From: an uncultured Clostridia bacterium
GTDB taxonomy: Bacteria; Bacillota; Clostridia; Christensenellales; Aristaeellaceae
Direction: 5' to 3'
NCBI GenBank assembly: GCA_937894675.1
Contig: CALCQO010000023.1
Location: 62,001 to 126,000, forward strand
Length of the DNA stretch: 64,000 nt
The notes under the pieces are model-generated. The model saw nothing but the letters and a program-made list of their open reading frames with translations, made no database searches and was not told where the DNA came from. Below are positions 7,861 to 16,981 of the stretch, piece by piece (the stretch's first letter is position 1; every line of letters begins with the position of its first letter). Made by a program: the position numbers and the translations under genes.

Positions 7861-10800
7861 ATGAAAAGATGCCGGATAACCGCGCTGTTCCTTATGCTGT
7901 TGCTGCTGTCGCCAGCCTTCTCTTTGGCTAGTGAAACTGTCAGCATTCATGCCTTTGCAGGGCTTGAATCTGTTAACCCCAAACCAGGAGAATCATGCCG
8001 GGTAATAGGTCAGTTTACTCTCCGCCCAGCGGGAATTAATGATGAAATCATCCAGATTACCTTAACCATTTCGAAATCGTCGGGGTTAAGCATCGACAGC
8101 GCTGTGGTCTCGCCCGGCTACAGCAATTCCGGTACATCCGGAAGTGTGACAATCAACGGTTCGGGGAAAAGTTCAGTCGCCATAACTTTAAAATGTACGG
8201 CATCTCAGAATGCCTCAGCAAATGAAAATGTTACATTCAGCAATGTTAAGGTAAAAACCAAACGGAACGGCACCATCAGCGCTTCTTCGGTCACAGCATC
8301 TGTTCCTGTCATCATAGAAGCCGCGCATGTACATGACTATTATGTGGCATCCCAAGATTCCGCGCTATGCGGGGTGCAGGTAACAAAATACTACAAATGC
8401 CATGGATGCGATGATGAATACTCAGAAACGCTTCCAGCTTTATCGCATCAGTATGTGGAAAATTCCAGGACGGAGGCGACTTGCGGCCATCCTGGAGACG
8501 TACAATTCGAATGCCAAAATTGTGGCTGCCCATCCAAATTCAAAACAGAACAGCTGCCTGCGACTGGCCAACATCAGTACAAACAGCATGTCATCAAACA
8601 GGCGGATTGCTTTGTTGAAGGCAGCGAACAGACGATTTGTTGGGTGTGTGGGACAGTTGCGTCAACCACCAGTATTCCCCGGCGGCAGCATCTACTGGAA
8701 CAGAAGGAATCACAGCCGGCCACTTGCACGATTGAGGGCTACACCTTTTTCTCGTGCGCTCATGATGGATGCGTTTACAGCTATCATGAAGTGATACCCG
8801 CAGGGCACCAGTTTTCGTTACCACAGAAGATAGAACCATCCTGTACGGAGGATGGGAAGGTAACCAAAACCTGCCAAGTATGCGATACGGAAGAAATCGT
8901 TGAAATTCTTCCCGCGGCTGGCCACGACTATGCGGAAAGCATCCTGCAGAATGCAACGTGCAAAGAGACGGGAATAATGGAGTACACCTGCAGTGCTTGT
9001 GACAGTTCTTATCAGGATGTTTTGCCGTTGAGTGTCATCCATACCTGGGTCGAAAGCGCTGCACCTGCCACATGTATCACGGACGGTGAAAAGAAGCAGG
9101 TATGTTCTGTTTGTGATGCAGAGGAACTGCTGGAAAGCTATGAAAGCACCGGTCATCAGTTTATCGAAAAGATTTTGCTAAAGGCGACCTGCAAAGCGGC
9201 GGGCACAGCGCAATATACTTGTAGTCGTGATTCCTGCGGCGAACAATACACACAGGAAATCCCGGTGAACGATACCCATACATGGCTTGCAAAACAGACA
9301 GAGGAGCCCACCTGTACACTATCAGGAAGGACATGGCAGATTTGCTCAGTTTGTGAAATGGAAAATGAACTTTCCAGGACGGAGGCTTTGCAGCATTTCT
9401 ATGGCGAGTGGGTACGGGCGGAACCTTATCAATGTGAGGAAGGCGGCAGCGAGGAACAGGTTTGTACACGCTGCTCTATTGCTAACACACGTGTTATTGA
9501 GAAAACATACCATGTGTACGGTGCTTTGCATATAATGGAAGATGCGGACTGTGAAAACCTAGGCTTGATGGGAATGATTTGTGAAAACTGCGGTTATACC
9601 TACACAGTGCCCATCGCTCTGAAGGAGCATTCATGGTCTGACTGGGTAAAGCCCGCCCAGGCGGACTGTGCGCTGGGATGGGTAGAGGAAAGAAACTGCA
9701 GCATTCGTCCGCATACGCAGAAAAGAACGATTGCGCCTGGTAATCATGTGCTAACTGATTGGGCAACAGAAGCAGAATCTACTTGCCTTGAGCAAGGCAC
9801 AAAAACAAGGCATTGCACAAACTGTGATTATAGCGAGGAAGAACAGCTTGTCTACGCTGACCATGTATACGGCACCCCATATTTGATTACTGCACCCGTC
9901 TGCGGCATAATGGGCATTCAGGGAGTTCAATGCAGTGTGTGTAAGGACATCGTGGCGACAATTCTTGATGCCAAGTCCCATGAATGGACAGAATGGATCA
10001 TGCCGGAAGACGCGAGCTGCGATATCGGCTGGACAGAAAACAGGGAATGCTCCTTGTGCCATACACCGCAAGATAGGCATGTTGAGAAGGGTACACACCA
10101 GTACTCCCAATGGGAGACAGACGTTGAACCTACGTGCCTCGTAAAGGGCTTAAAAAGCCATACATGCGATGTCTGTGGAAAACTGGAGAATATGGAAATA
10201 GGATTTGCGGAGCATCTGTATGGCCAGCCGTTTATCATTAAGGAACAATATTGCGGAATCGCTGGCGAAGTTGGGATTCAGTGCGAAGTATGCCGGCATA
10301 TTCTTAGCTACCCGTCAGCCGCGCTGGAGCATCTCTGGGTTACGACCGAAGTAGTTGAAAAAGCGACATGCAGTGAGATGGGAGAAGAAATCCAAATATG
10401 CGAGCGGTGTAAGGATAGCCGCTTAGTCGAAATCCCGAGATTAAGTCATGTTCCCGGGGATTGGCAGATTGCCGCGGCGCCCGCCTGCGGCAAGGCAGGT
10501 GAGGAGGAATCCATTTGTGAACTGTGCGGTGAGACAATCCGCCGTGAAATAGCCGCTCTGCAGCATACGTTTTCACATTGGCAAACCACCATGTCGCCGG
10601 ACTGCGAGCATCCGGGAGAAGAAGAACGAGTGTGTTCACTTTGTCAAATCACGCAGCAGCGCCCTGTTCCGGCAGCCAGACACAGACTGTCCTCCTGGAG
10701 GGAAGTACAAGCCTCCACTTGTGCGCAGGATGGTGAGTATGTAAGAAACTGTATGGTTTGCGGCATGTTGGAGGAACTTGTAACGAAATCTCTGCCTCAT

Positions 10801-11637
10801 CAATTTGGACGATGGGGAAAGCCGGTTTACCAGGATTGCCTGGATGGCGGCACCAGACAAAGGGAATGCGAGTTCTGCGGAGAAATCGAGGAAGAGGAAA
10901 CCGCCGCGCGCAAGCATTGGTATAGGGCATGGACAATTACCAGCAAAGCGTCCTGTGAAGCAGATGGGGAACGGCAGAGAACATGCAGGCGCTGCGGCCA
11001 TCTGGAAAAACAAGCCATTCCAGCCAAAGGACACCGGCCTGCCAGACGTTATGTAACAACTGTCAAAGCCCGCCCATACAGGCCGGGTGTCCAGGAACTT
11101 CGGTGCAGAATCTGTAAGCAAACACTGGCAACCAGAAAGTACATGCCATCGCCGGAAGCGCTGAAAGTTGTTTTCTCTCCTCTTGGGATTCCGATGAATG
11201 AACTGCTGCCGGATCTTACAAAGAAATGGTATATGCTGCTGCCTGTGGATACAAGGGTGCTTGGAACCCGCAGCATTCCCTTGATTGCGGACAATCAGTA
11301 TGTGGTTGGAGAAGTGCAGATACATGTTGAAGAGAATCAGGTTACTGTATCCAGTACCTATTTTGATGACCGAACTGTTCCATTGCGCACCATCCTGCAC
11401 TTTTATAAAGGGCTGGATGAACTGACGCCCAGGCGGATTGTCTACCGCTACCGCGGATATCAATTGGATCAACCGATTTCCCTTGAAAAATTTGAGGAAC
11501 GCGGGATATTGCTGATGTATCTGCGTATTGAAGGAATCTATGACGAGCGCAGAAGCATCAATACCCGCTACAACCCTCTTGAACACCAGAAAGAATTGCA
11601 GGATATTCAGTCCATGTTCAGCGATATCAAGCCCTAG
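7861..11637 (+). CDS. Secreted protein with ~24 tandem 39-residue Cys/His repeats
   Basis: 1258 aa. A signal peptide (cleavage near SLAS|ETV) is followed by a roughly 130-residue beta-rich domain resembling cohesin/Ig-like modules, then about 24 tandem units spanning residues 158-1093, and a Cys-free 165-residue C-terminal domain. Each unit runs H-x(11-13)-C-x(8)-C-x2-C with a Gly in the middle and a Pro/Gly turn before the next His, so Cys3His ligand sets recur. Units 4 and 8 have Cx3-4C and unit 12 has lost one Cys. Similar repeats occur in large secreted clostridial proteins, function unknown. No sortase motif or dockerin seen. Possibly metal-binding or disulfide-crosslinked surface protein; this is inference. 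Confidence 0.75.
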   Translation: MKRCRITALFLMLLLLSPAFSLASETVSIHAFAGLESVNPKPGESCRVIGQFTLRPAGINDEIIQITLTISKSSGLSIDSAVVSPGYSNSGTSGSVTINGSGKSSVAITLKCTASQNASANENVTFSNVKVKTKRNGTISASSVTASVPVIIEAAHVHDYYVASQDSALCGVQVTKYYKCHGCDDEYSETLPALSHQYVENSRTEATCGHPGDVQFECQNCGCPSKFKTEQLPATGQHQYKQHVIKQADCFVEGSEQTICWVCGTVASTTSIPRRQHLLEQKESQPATCTIEGYTFFSCAHDGCVYSYHEVIPAGHQFSLPQKIEPSCTEDGKVTKTCQVCDTEEIVEILPAAGHDYAESILQNATCKETGIMEYTCSACDSSYQDVLPLSVIHTWVESAAPATCITDGEKKQVCSVCDAEELLESYESTGHQFIEKILLKATCKAAGTAQYTCSRDSCGEQYTQEIPVNDTHTWLAKQTEEPTCTLSGRTWQICSVCEMENELSRTEALQHFYGEWVRAEPYQCEEGGSEEQVCTRCSIANTRVIEKTYHVYGALHIMEDADCENLGLMGMICENCGYTYTVPIALKEHSWSDWVKPAQADCALGWVEERNCSIRPHTQKRTIAPGNHVLTDWATEAESTCLEQGTKTRHCTNCDYSEEEQLVYADHVYGTPYLITAPVCGIMGIQGVQCSVCKDIVATILDAKSHEWTEWIMPEDASCDIGWTENRECSLCHTPQDRHVEKGTHQYSQWETDVEPTCLVKGLKSHTCDVCGKLENMEIGFAEHLYGQPFIIKEQYCGIAGEVGIQCEVCRHILSYPSAALEHLWVTTEVVEKATCSEMGEEIQICERCKDSRLVEIPRLSHVPGDWQIAAAPACGKAGEEESICELCGETIRREIAALQHTFSHWQTTMSPDCEHPGEEERVCSLCQITQQRPVPAARHRLSSWREVQASTCAQDGEYVRNCMVCGMLEELVTKSLPHQFGRWGKPVYQDCLDGGTRQRECEFCGEIEEEETAARKHWYRAWTITSKASCEADGERQRTCRRCGHLEKQAIPAKGHRPARRYVTTVKARPYRPGVQELRCRICKQTLATRKYMPSPEALKVVFSPLGIPMNELLPDLTKKWYMLLPVDTRVLGTRSIPLIADNQYVVGEVQIHVEENQVTVSSTYFDDRTVPLRTILHFYKGLDELTPRRIVYRYRGYQLDQPISLEKFEERGILLMYLRIEGIYDERRSINTRYNPLEHQKELQDIQSMFSDIKP
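8332..11140 (+). repeat. Coding tandem repeats (39-codon unit) with nested higher-order copies
   Basis: About 24 units of 38-41 codons. Units starting at 9511, 9862 and 10213 open the same way (HVYG/HLYG) and are spaced exactly 351 nt apart, a three-unit (117-codon) super-repeat. Units at 8923 and 9154 mark a separate two-unit (231-nt) duplication. DNA identity between units is low, so these are old duplications. Confidence 0.8.
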
Positions 11638-11720
11638 CGTATGAAAAGTCAACTTACAGGCTGTCAGTATCCTGATTTTTGGTCGTTTTGCGGATGATGC
11701 AGAAAAAATGAAATAGGATA

Positions 11721-11749
11721 TTGCAGAAACCATTGATTTATGCTATTAT
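11721..11749 (+). promoter_or_regulatory. Promoter of rpsT
   Basis: TTGCAG (11721-11726), 17-nt spacer, TATTAT (11744-11749) with an extended -10 TGC at 11741-11743. Confidence 0.7.
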
Positions 11750-11794
11750 ATCATTTGCTAACCAAGCACAAGTAATTGCAGGAGGTGAAGGAAG

Positions 11795-12058
11795 TTGCCG
11801 AATATCAAATCCGCTGAGAAGCGCGTTCGCGTCATTAAGAAAAAGACCCTGCGGAACCGTATGGTGAAGACCAGTGCGAAAACTGCTATCAAGAAGTTTC
11901 GCAAAGCTCTCGCCGAGGATGTCGCCGTAGCGCAGAGCCAGTTGAGCGCCACCGCCTCCGCTGTTGATAGAGCTGTCGCCAAAGGCGTCATGCACAAGAA
12001 CGCAGCAAACCGCAAGAAGGCCCGTATTGCGCGCGCTCTTCATAAAGCCGCTGTGTAA
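11795..12058 (+). CDS. rpsT: 30S ribosomal protein S20
   Basis: 87 aa, strongly basic, with the family start PNIKSAEKRVR and C-terminal HKNAANRKKARIARALHKA. Binds 16S rRNA in the small subunit. The start is TTG 11795, 6 nt after GGAGGTGA; TTG/atypical starts are common for S20 and limit its synthesis. Monocistronic: own promoter upstream and strong terminator 16 nt after the stop. Confidence 0.97.
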   Translation: MPNIKSAEKRVRVIKKKTLRNRMVKTSAKTAIKKFRKALAEDVAVAQSQLSATASAVDRAVAKGVMHKNAANRKKARIARALHKAAV

Positions 12059-12073
12059 GAAAATCCAGCAAGG

Positions 12074-12112
12074 AAAACCCCGGATCAACTAAGGTTGAGT
12101 CCGGGGTTTTCC
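12074..12112. terminator. Bidirectional terminator between rpsT and psuG
   Basis: AAAACCCCGGA (12074-12084) pairs with TCCGGGGTTTT (12100-12110), and the loop has an inner TCAAC/GTTGA stem. A-rich on one side and T-rich on the other, it can serve both converging genes. Confidence 0.9.
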
Positions 12113-12142
12113 TATATACTCCAATGCTTTCTATTCAGCCCG

Positions 12143-13051
12143 TTATGAAAGCTCGCTTCCGATTTGTGAGGCGAGTGCAACGTTATTGAAGACCAGCTGG
12201 ATGTTGGATTCCAGGCTTTTTCCTTCTGTCAGTTCCACGACTTTGGCCAGGAGGAAGGGTGTGACATCCTTGCCCTTGATGCCTTTTTCCTCCGCTTCGC
12301 TGATGGCGTTGTTGATGGTCGTACTGATTTTTTCGGCATCCAGCGCGTAAGCTGCCGGAATGGGATTGGTAATCAGCATACCCCCCTGATAGCCTAAATC
12401 ATGCTGCGCGGCAATCACGGCAGCAACTTCGGCGGGGGTTTCCAGCCGATAGTCGACAGAAAAAGCGCTTTTATCGGTGTAGAAGGCGGGCAGTACATTG
12501 GTTTGATAACCCAACACAGGCACACCCTTGGTTTCCAGGTATTCGAGGGTTAACCCCAAATCAAGGATACTTTTTACCCCCGCGCAGACAACGGCTACTG
12601 GCGTTCTGGCCAATTCTTCCAGATCCGCTGAAATATCCATGCTTGTCTCGGCGCCGCGGTGTACGCCGCCTACGCCGCCGGTCGCGAATACCTTGATGCC
12701 AGCGAGGGCGGCAATAATCATGGTTGCGGCAACAGTCGTCGCGCCGTCCTGCTTTTTCGCAATTAGGATTGGCAAATCCCTTCTGCTGGCTTTCTGAACA
12801 GCCGTCCCGCTTTTACCCAGGTATTCAATCTCTTCTTCCGTCAGCCCCACGCAAAGCTTTCCCTGAATGACCGCGATGGTGGCGGGCTCAGCGCCATGAT
12901 CCCGGGCAACCTGCTCGCAGGCGAGGGCTGTTTCCACATTTTTCGGGTAAGGCATTCCATGGCTGATTATGGTGCTTTCCAGGGCGATAACGGGCTTGCC
13001 CGCTGCCAGCGCGGCTTTGACTTTGTGCGATATTTTCAGATGTCTGTTCAT
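12143..13051 (-). CDS. psuG: Pseudouridine-5'-phosphate glycosidase
   Basis: 302 aa from ATG 13051 (ribosome site AAGGAGATG). The conserved ALESTIISHGMPYPKN stretch, a metal/substrate region GVGGVHRGAE, and TNPIP near the C-terminus identify the PsuG/indigoidine-synthase A family. It splits pseudouridine 5'-phosphate into uracil and ribose 5-phosphate in the cytosol. The start overlaps the psuK stop (ATGA), so kinase and glycosidase are translationally coupled and form a complete pseudouridine salvage pair. It is the last gene of the minus-strand ruv/queA run and ends at the shared terminator with rpsT. Confidence 0.93.
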   Translation of the reverse strand: MNRHLKISHKVKAALAAGKPVIALESTIISHGMPYPKNVETALACEQVARDHGAEPATIAVIQGKLCVGLTEEEIEYLGKSGTAVQKASRRDLPILIAKKQDGATTVAATMIIAALAGIKVFATGGVGGVHRGAETSMDISADLEELARTPVAVVCAGVKSILDLGLTLEYLETKGVPVLGYQTNVLPAFYTDKSAFSVDYRLETPAEVAAVIAAQHDLGYQGGMLITNPIPAAYALDAEKISTTINNAISEAEEKGIKGKDVTPFLLAKVVELTEGKSLESNIQLVFNNVALASQIGSELS

Positions 13052-13923
13052 GATTCCATCTCCTTGGATATTTTTATCAGGTATTCGGCCGCTCGCTGCT
13101 GTCCTTCCCGGGCGCAAACAGCGGCGGGCTTGCCTTGCGCCATTGCCATGGTGATTCCGGCGCACATAGCGTCTCCCGCGCCAGTCAGATAAGCCGGGGC
13201 GATGCGGGTCGCGGGAAGGTGTCCGCTTTCGTTCTGATCGGCAAACCAGACACCCTCTGTTCCCAATGAAATATATACTTGTTTGACCCCTTTGTCCAGC
13301 AGCTTCTGCGCTGCGGCTTCCGGAGTGGCCTCTCCAGTCATCGCTTCCGCCTCCATCCGATTGGGTTTGATGGCTGTCAGATAGGGGAGCACAGGCAGCA
13401 AACGAAGCGCTTTTTCATTGCTGACAGGATCCGCCAATACCGGAAAACTAGCGGATTCTAATACAGCCGCAAGGGTGCTCTGGGCCAGATTGGCATCGAT
13501 GACGGCCGCGTCAACCGGAGGCAAGCCTTCCAGACATTCCTTCACGGCTTTGGGGGTCAGTTTGTCCAGCAGCGCCATATCATTGACGGCTGCTGTCATA
13601 TCACCCCGGACGTCATGGATTGCCAGATACACAGGGGAGGGACCGATACAGGAAAGGGAGCGGCTCAAGTCAATGCCTTTATCCTGGCAGGAGCGCTTGA
13701 GCATTTCCGAAAAGGTATCATTGCCCAGCGGGGTAATCAGATAAGTTTTAGCGCCGGTTAGGGCAAACTGCTCGGCGATGTTTCGTCCCACTCCGCCGGG
13801 TTTCATCTGAACCTTTCCGATGTTTGAATCCTTTTGGGCAAATCCGCGGTCAGGATGTCCCAGGATGTCCATATTCATGCCGCCAACCACTAGAAAACGC
13901 AGCGGTCTCATATGCTCGTTCAT
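13048..13923 (-). CDS. psuK: Pseudouridine kinase, PfkB family
   Basis: 291 aa. The PfkB family N-terminal GGMNMDI and GGVGRNIAE motifs and the C-terminal anion-hole/catalytic signature TGAGDAMCAGI are present. Coupling to psuG makes pseudouridine the likely substrate (ATP-dependent 5'-phosphorylation). Start ATG 13923 overlaps the stop of the upstream membrane protein; an alternative ATG at 13911 would also be in frame. No nucleoside transporter gene is nearby. Confidence 0.88.
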   Translation of the reverse strand: MNEHMRPLRFLVVGGMNMDILGHPDRGFAQKDSNIGKVQMKPGGVGRNIAEQFALTGAKTYLITPLGNDTFSEMLKRSCQDKGIDLSRSLSCIGPSPVYLAIHDVRGDMTAAVNDMALLDKLTPKAVKECLEGLPPVDAAVIDANLAQSTLAAVLESASFPVLADPVSNEKALRLLPVLPYLTAIKPNRMEAEAMTGEATPEAAAQKLLDKGVKQVYISLGTEGVWFADQNESGHLPATRIAPAYLTGAGDAMCAGITMAMAQGKPAAVCAREGQQRAAEYLIKISKEMES

Positions 13924-14273
13924 CTTTTACCTTTCCGGAACAGCAAACCGGCGACAAGCCGAACTGTATTGATAATCAAGGCGGCAGCCACCGCCCAGGT
14001 AATGTTCTGATATTGAATCATACCCGGAAACAGCAGGGTAAGAAAGTAAATCAATCCCGTATCCAATGCCACATAGAGCAAGCCCAATGTCAGTACATTG
14101 AACAATCCCAACAGCAGGCGGAGAATGGGCCGCAAAATCAAGTACAGCAGCATAAGAACAGCGCCTGCCATGAGGGCGGTTTCTACAGAGTTGCACCAGA
14201 AACCCTCCAGCAAGTAATCCGCCAAGGGCATGGCCAGGGTGCCGAGAATATACTGCAGAGCGATGCGCATCAT
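13920..14273 (-). CDS. Small four-helix membrane protein, phage-holin-4-like family
   Basis: 117 aa, four hydrophobic segments with an Arg-rich C-terminal tail (LLFRKGKR). Its pattern (LLxGxWxNSVxTALMAGAVLxLLYLILRPILRLL) resembles the chromosomal family historically named after mycobacteriophage holins (PF04020-like). Such proteins are not lysis holins in most genomes; function unknown. Start ATG 14273 overlaps the queA stop and the stop overlaps psuK, so it is embedded in the operon. Confidence 0.65.
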   Translation of the reverse strand: MMRIALQYILGTLAMPLADYLLEGFWCNSVETALMAGAVLMLLYLILRPILRLLLGLFNVLTLGLLYVALDTGLIYFLTLLFPGMIQYQNITWAVAAALIINTVRLVAGLLFRKGKR

Positions 14274-15313
14274 GATGTGAGTAAATTGCCGCCTATCAGC
14301 ATGCAATCGCCGAAGCTGAAGAAGCGGTACTTTTCCCTGACGGCATCCTGGTAGGCTTCCAATGCGTTTTCCAGTCCCATAAAAGCGGAAACCAGCATCA
14401 GCAGGGTGCTCTCGGGTAAATGAAAATTGGTCAGCATCATATCAGCCGCGCGAAAAGTCGTTCCCGGCTTGATAAAGATATTGGTTGATCCGCTTCCCGG
14501 CATAACAGTACCGTCCTGGGTCGTCACCGTTTCCAAGGTGCGTACAGAGGTGGTGCCGACGCACAGCACCCGGCCGCCGTTTCTTCTGCCCTGGTTGATT
14601 CTGTCCGCCGCTTCCTGAGAAACTTCGTAATACTCTTCGTGCATCAGATGATCTTCCAGGTTCTGGGCTTTGACCGGGCGAAAGGTACCCAAACCCACAT
14701 GCAGCAAAATGGGCACGATGTCTACGCCTTTATCGACAATTTTTTGCATCACCTGCGGCGTAAAATGCAGTCCGGCGGTGGGCGCCGCCGCGCTGCCCTC
14801 CAGTTTCGCGTACACAGTTTGGTATCTGGAGGCATCCTGCAGCTTTTCATGGATGTAGGGGGGAAGGGGCATCTCGCCCAGTTCATCAAGGATTGCCTCA
14901 AAAACCCCGGTATATTGAAACTGTACAATCCGGCCGCCGGAGGAGGTTGTTTCGCCGATGACGCATGTTAATGCTCCGTTGCCAAAGGATACTTTCGCGC
15001 CTTCCCGCAGCCGCCGTCCGGGCTTTACCAATGTTTCCCATTTGTCCTGCTCCAGACGCTTGAGCAGGAGCACCTCAACGGGAACCTTGGTATCCGTCTT
15101 CTCCCCAAGGAGCCTTGCGGGGATTACCTTGGTTTGGTTGATCACCATGACATCTCCGGGGCGCAGGTAATCGGAAATATGTAGAAACACGTCATGTTTG
15201 CGCAGCGTATTCTCCCTGTTGCATACCAGCATTCTGCCGGCATCCCGGGGGGTAATCGGGGTTTGCGCGATCAGGTTCTCTGGTAAATCATAAAAAAAGT
15301 CATGTGTTTTCAC
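14270..15313 (-). CDS. queA: S-adenosylmethionine:tRNA ribosyltransferase-isomerase
   Basis: 347 aa, beginning GTG at 15313, 14 nt inside the end of ruvB. The peptide starts VKTHDFFYDLPENLIAQTPI and contains the family motifs PRDAGRMLV, GTFRPV and TNFHLPESTLLMLVSAF. QueA transfers the ribosyl group of S-adenosylmethionine to preQ1-tRNA to give epoxyqueuosine at wobble position 34. Size matches the family. The ruvB–queA order is conserved in many Firmicutes. Confidence 0.95.
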   Translation of the reverse strand: MKTHDFFYDLPENLIAQTPITPRDAGRMLVCNRENTLRKHDVFLHISDYLRPGDVMVINQTKVIPARLLGEKTDTKVPVEVLLLKRLEQDKWETLVKPGRRLREGAKVSFGNGALTCVIGETTSSGGRIVQFQYTGVFEAILDELGEMPLPPYIHEKLQDASRYQTVYAKLEGSAAAPTAGLHFTPQVMQKIVDKGVDIVPILLHVGLGTFRPVKAQNLEDHLMHEEYYEVSQEAADRINQGRRNGGRVLCVGTTSVRTLETVTTQDGTVMPGSGSTNIFIKPGTTFRAADMMLTNFHLPESTLLMLVSAFMGLENALEAYQDAVREKYRFFSFGDCMLIGGNLLTS

Positions 15314-16349
15314 TGAAAAAATCCACCTGCTGTGTTCCGGCCTCATTCTTTTCCGGCATCTGGATGCGGAAATGCTGATAGGCAAAGGAAGTCGCGACGC
15401 GGCCACGGGGCGTTCGCTGGATAAAGCCTAACTGCAGAAGATAGGGCTCGTATACATCTTCTATGGTGATGGCGTCCTCGCCCGTGGATGCTGCCAGGGT
15501 ATCCAACCCCACAGGGCCGCCGCCGAATTTCTCAATCATGGTCATCAGTACCGCGCGGTCAACTCTATCCAAGCCAAGTTCATCCACATCCAGCATATCC
15601 AGGCCTTGATGCGCGATATCCTTGGAGATATGCCCGTCCGCTTTTACCTGGGCGTAATCCCGCACGCGCTTTAGCATGCGGTTCGCGATGCGCGGGGTTC
15701 CCCGGCTGCGCCGGGCAATTTCCATGATGCCTTCCTCGTCAGCCTGCATGCCCAAAATCCCTGCCGAGCGCAGCACAATGCTGGCCAATTCCTGAGGGCT
15801 GTACATTTCCAGCCGGAAGGTGATGCCAAAGCGGTCCCGGAGGGGGGCGGACAACTGCCCCGCCCTGGTTGTGGCGCCAATCAGGGTAAACTTGGGTAAA
15901 TCCAGCCGCATGGAGCGGGCGGTTGGGCCTTTGCCTATCATCAAATCCAGGGCGTAGTCTTCCATAGCTGGGTAGAGAACCTCTTCCACGGACCGGGACA
16001 AGCGGTGGATTTCATCAATAAAGAGGATATCCCCGTGGGAAAGATTGGTTAGGATGGAGGCTAAATCCCCCGGCCGCTCGATGGCTGGGCCGGAGGTGAT
16101 GCGGATATTCTGTCCCATTTCCGAGGCTACGATGCAGGCAAGGGTGGTTTTACCAAGACCTGGCGGCCCGTACAGCAGGATATGGTCCAGCGCGTCACGG
16201 CGTTTCAGGGCAGCCTTGATATAAATGCCAAGGCTTTCCTTGACTTTCATCTGGCCGATATACTCTCTTAGGGTTTTTGGCCGGAGGGAAGTTTCAATCT
16301 CTTCGTCCCCATGCTGCAAACCGGTCATTACCAGTCGATCGCTGTCCAT
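15300..16349 (-). CDS. ruvB: Holliday junction branch-migration ATPase RuvB
   Basis: 349 aa. Walker A GPPGLGKTTLA, Walker B LFIDEIH, sensor 1 GATTRAG and the winged-helix tail with FIQRTPRGRVAT are all intact. The hexameric ring drives branch migration at four-way junctions with RuvA. Three nt separate it from ruvA; its end overlaps queA. Slightly extended C-terminal tail after the wing. Confidence 0.97.
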   Translation of the reverse strand: MDSDRLVMTGLQHGDEEIETSLRPKTLREYIGQMKVKESLGIYIKAALKRRDALDHILLYGPPGLGKTTLACIVASEMGQNIRITSGPAIERPGDLASILTNLSHGDILFIDEIHRLSRSVEEVLYPAMEDYALDLMIGKGPTARSMRLDLPKFTLIGATTRAGQLSAPLRDRFGITFRLEMYSPQELASIVLRSAGILGMQADEEGIMEIARRSRGTPRIANRMLKRVRDYAQVKADGHISKDIAHQGLDMLDVDELGLDRVDRAVLMTMIEKFGGGPVGLDTLAASTGEDAITIEDVYEPYLLQLGFIQRTPRGRVATSFAYQHFRIQMPEKNEAGTQQVDFFSENT

Positions 16350-16352
16350 GGT

Positions 16353-16970
16353 TTATCCTTTCATAATGCCGCGAAGGGCAAGCCGTACCAATTCGTCCGC
16401 TTTGTCTGTCTCTGCGGCGCTTTTACGGGCGGCGGCCACGGCCCGGGCGGCTTCCGTCTGGGTGTATCCCAGGGATTGCAGCGCTAAAATTGCTTCGCCA
16501 ACCGCGCCGGCGGGCGCGTCATTGGCGCTTTGCAGCGCTTCCACAGACCAGTCGCCGCTGATGTCGTCAGCGGACACCTTATCCTTCAGTTCCAGCGCCA
16601 GCCTCTGCGCTGTCTTTTTTCCCACCCCCGGCGCTCTGGAGAGCATGGCGATGTCGCCTGTCATGATGGCCAAGGACAGTTCCTTCAGCGGCATGCTGCC
16701 AAGGATGGAAAAGGCGGAGCGGGAGCCGATGCCTGACACGCCGGTCAGCCTGAGGAACATTTTCTTTTCCTCCAGGGACGCAAAGCCCAGCAGTTCCACG
16801 CCATCCTGAAGGACATTCAGGTAGGTGTAGACCCGCATGGTTTCACCCCTGGGAGGAGCACTGGTTAAGGCAGATGAGGTAGATAGTATCTCATACCCGA
16901 TACCGCCCGCTTCGATAACCAGCGTGTTGCTGGACTTGTCTGCGACTGTTCCTTCGATATATGCGTACAT
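16353..16970 (-). CDS. ruvA: Holliday junction-binding protein RuvA
   Basis: 205 aa. N-terminal OB-fold beginning MYAYIEGTV, tandem helix-hairpin-helix segments (LTGVSGIGSRSA and LSRAPGVGKKTAQRL), and a C-terminal three-helix RuvB-binding domain after an acidic/Ala-rich linker. Binds four-way junctions and loads RuvB. Eleven nt after ruvC in the same run. Confidence 0.96.
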   Translation of the reverse strand: MYAYIEGTVADKSSNTLVIEAGGIGYEILSTSSALTSAPPRGETMRVYTYLNVLQDGVELLGFASLEEKKMFLRLTGVSGIGSRSAFSILGSMPLKELSLAIMTGDIAMLSRAPGVGKKTAQRLALELKDKVSADDISGDWSVEALQSANDAPAGAVGEAILALQSLGYTQTEAARAVAAARKSAAETDKADELVRLALRGIMKG

Positions 16971-16981
16971 GGAACCCTCCG

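Noticed and set aside
8332..11140. Regular repeats considered as a CRISPR array or satellite DNA.
   Set aside because: The repeat period is protein-coding (38-41 codons), with little DNA identity between units and an open frame throughout; no conserved 28-36 nt direct repeat.
13920..14273. Small holin-like membrane protein as a sign of prophage.
   Set aside because: It is embedded by stop/start overlaps in a housekeeping operon with no other phage genes nearby; chromosomal members of this family are common.
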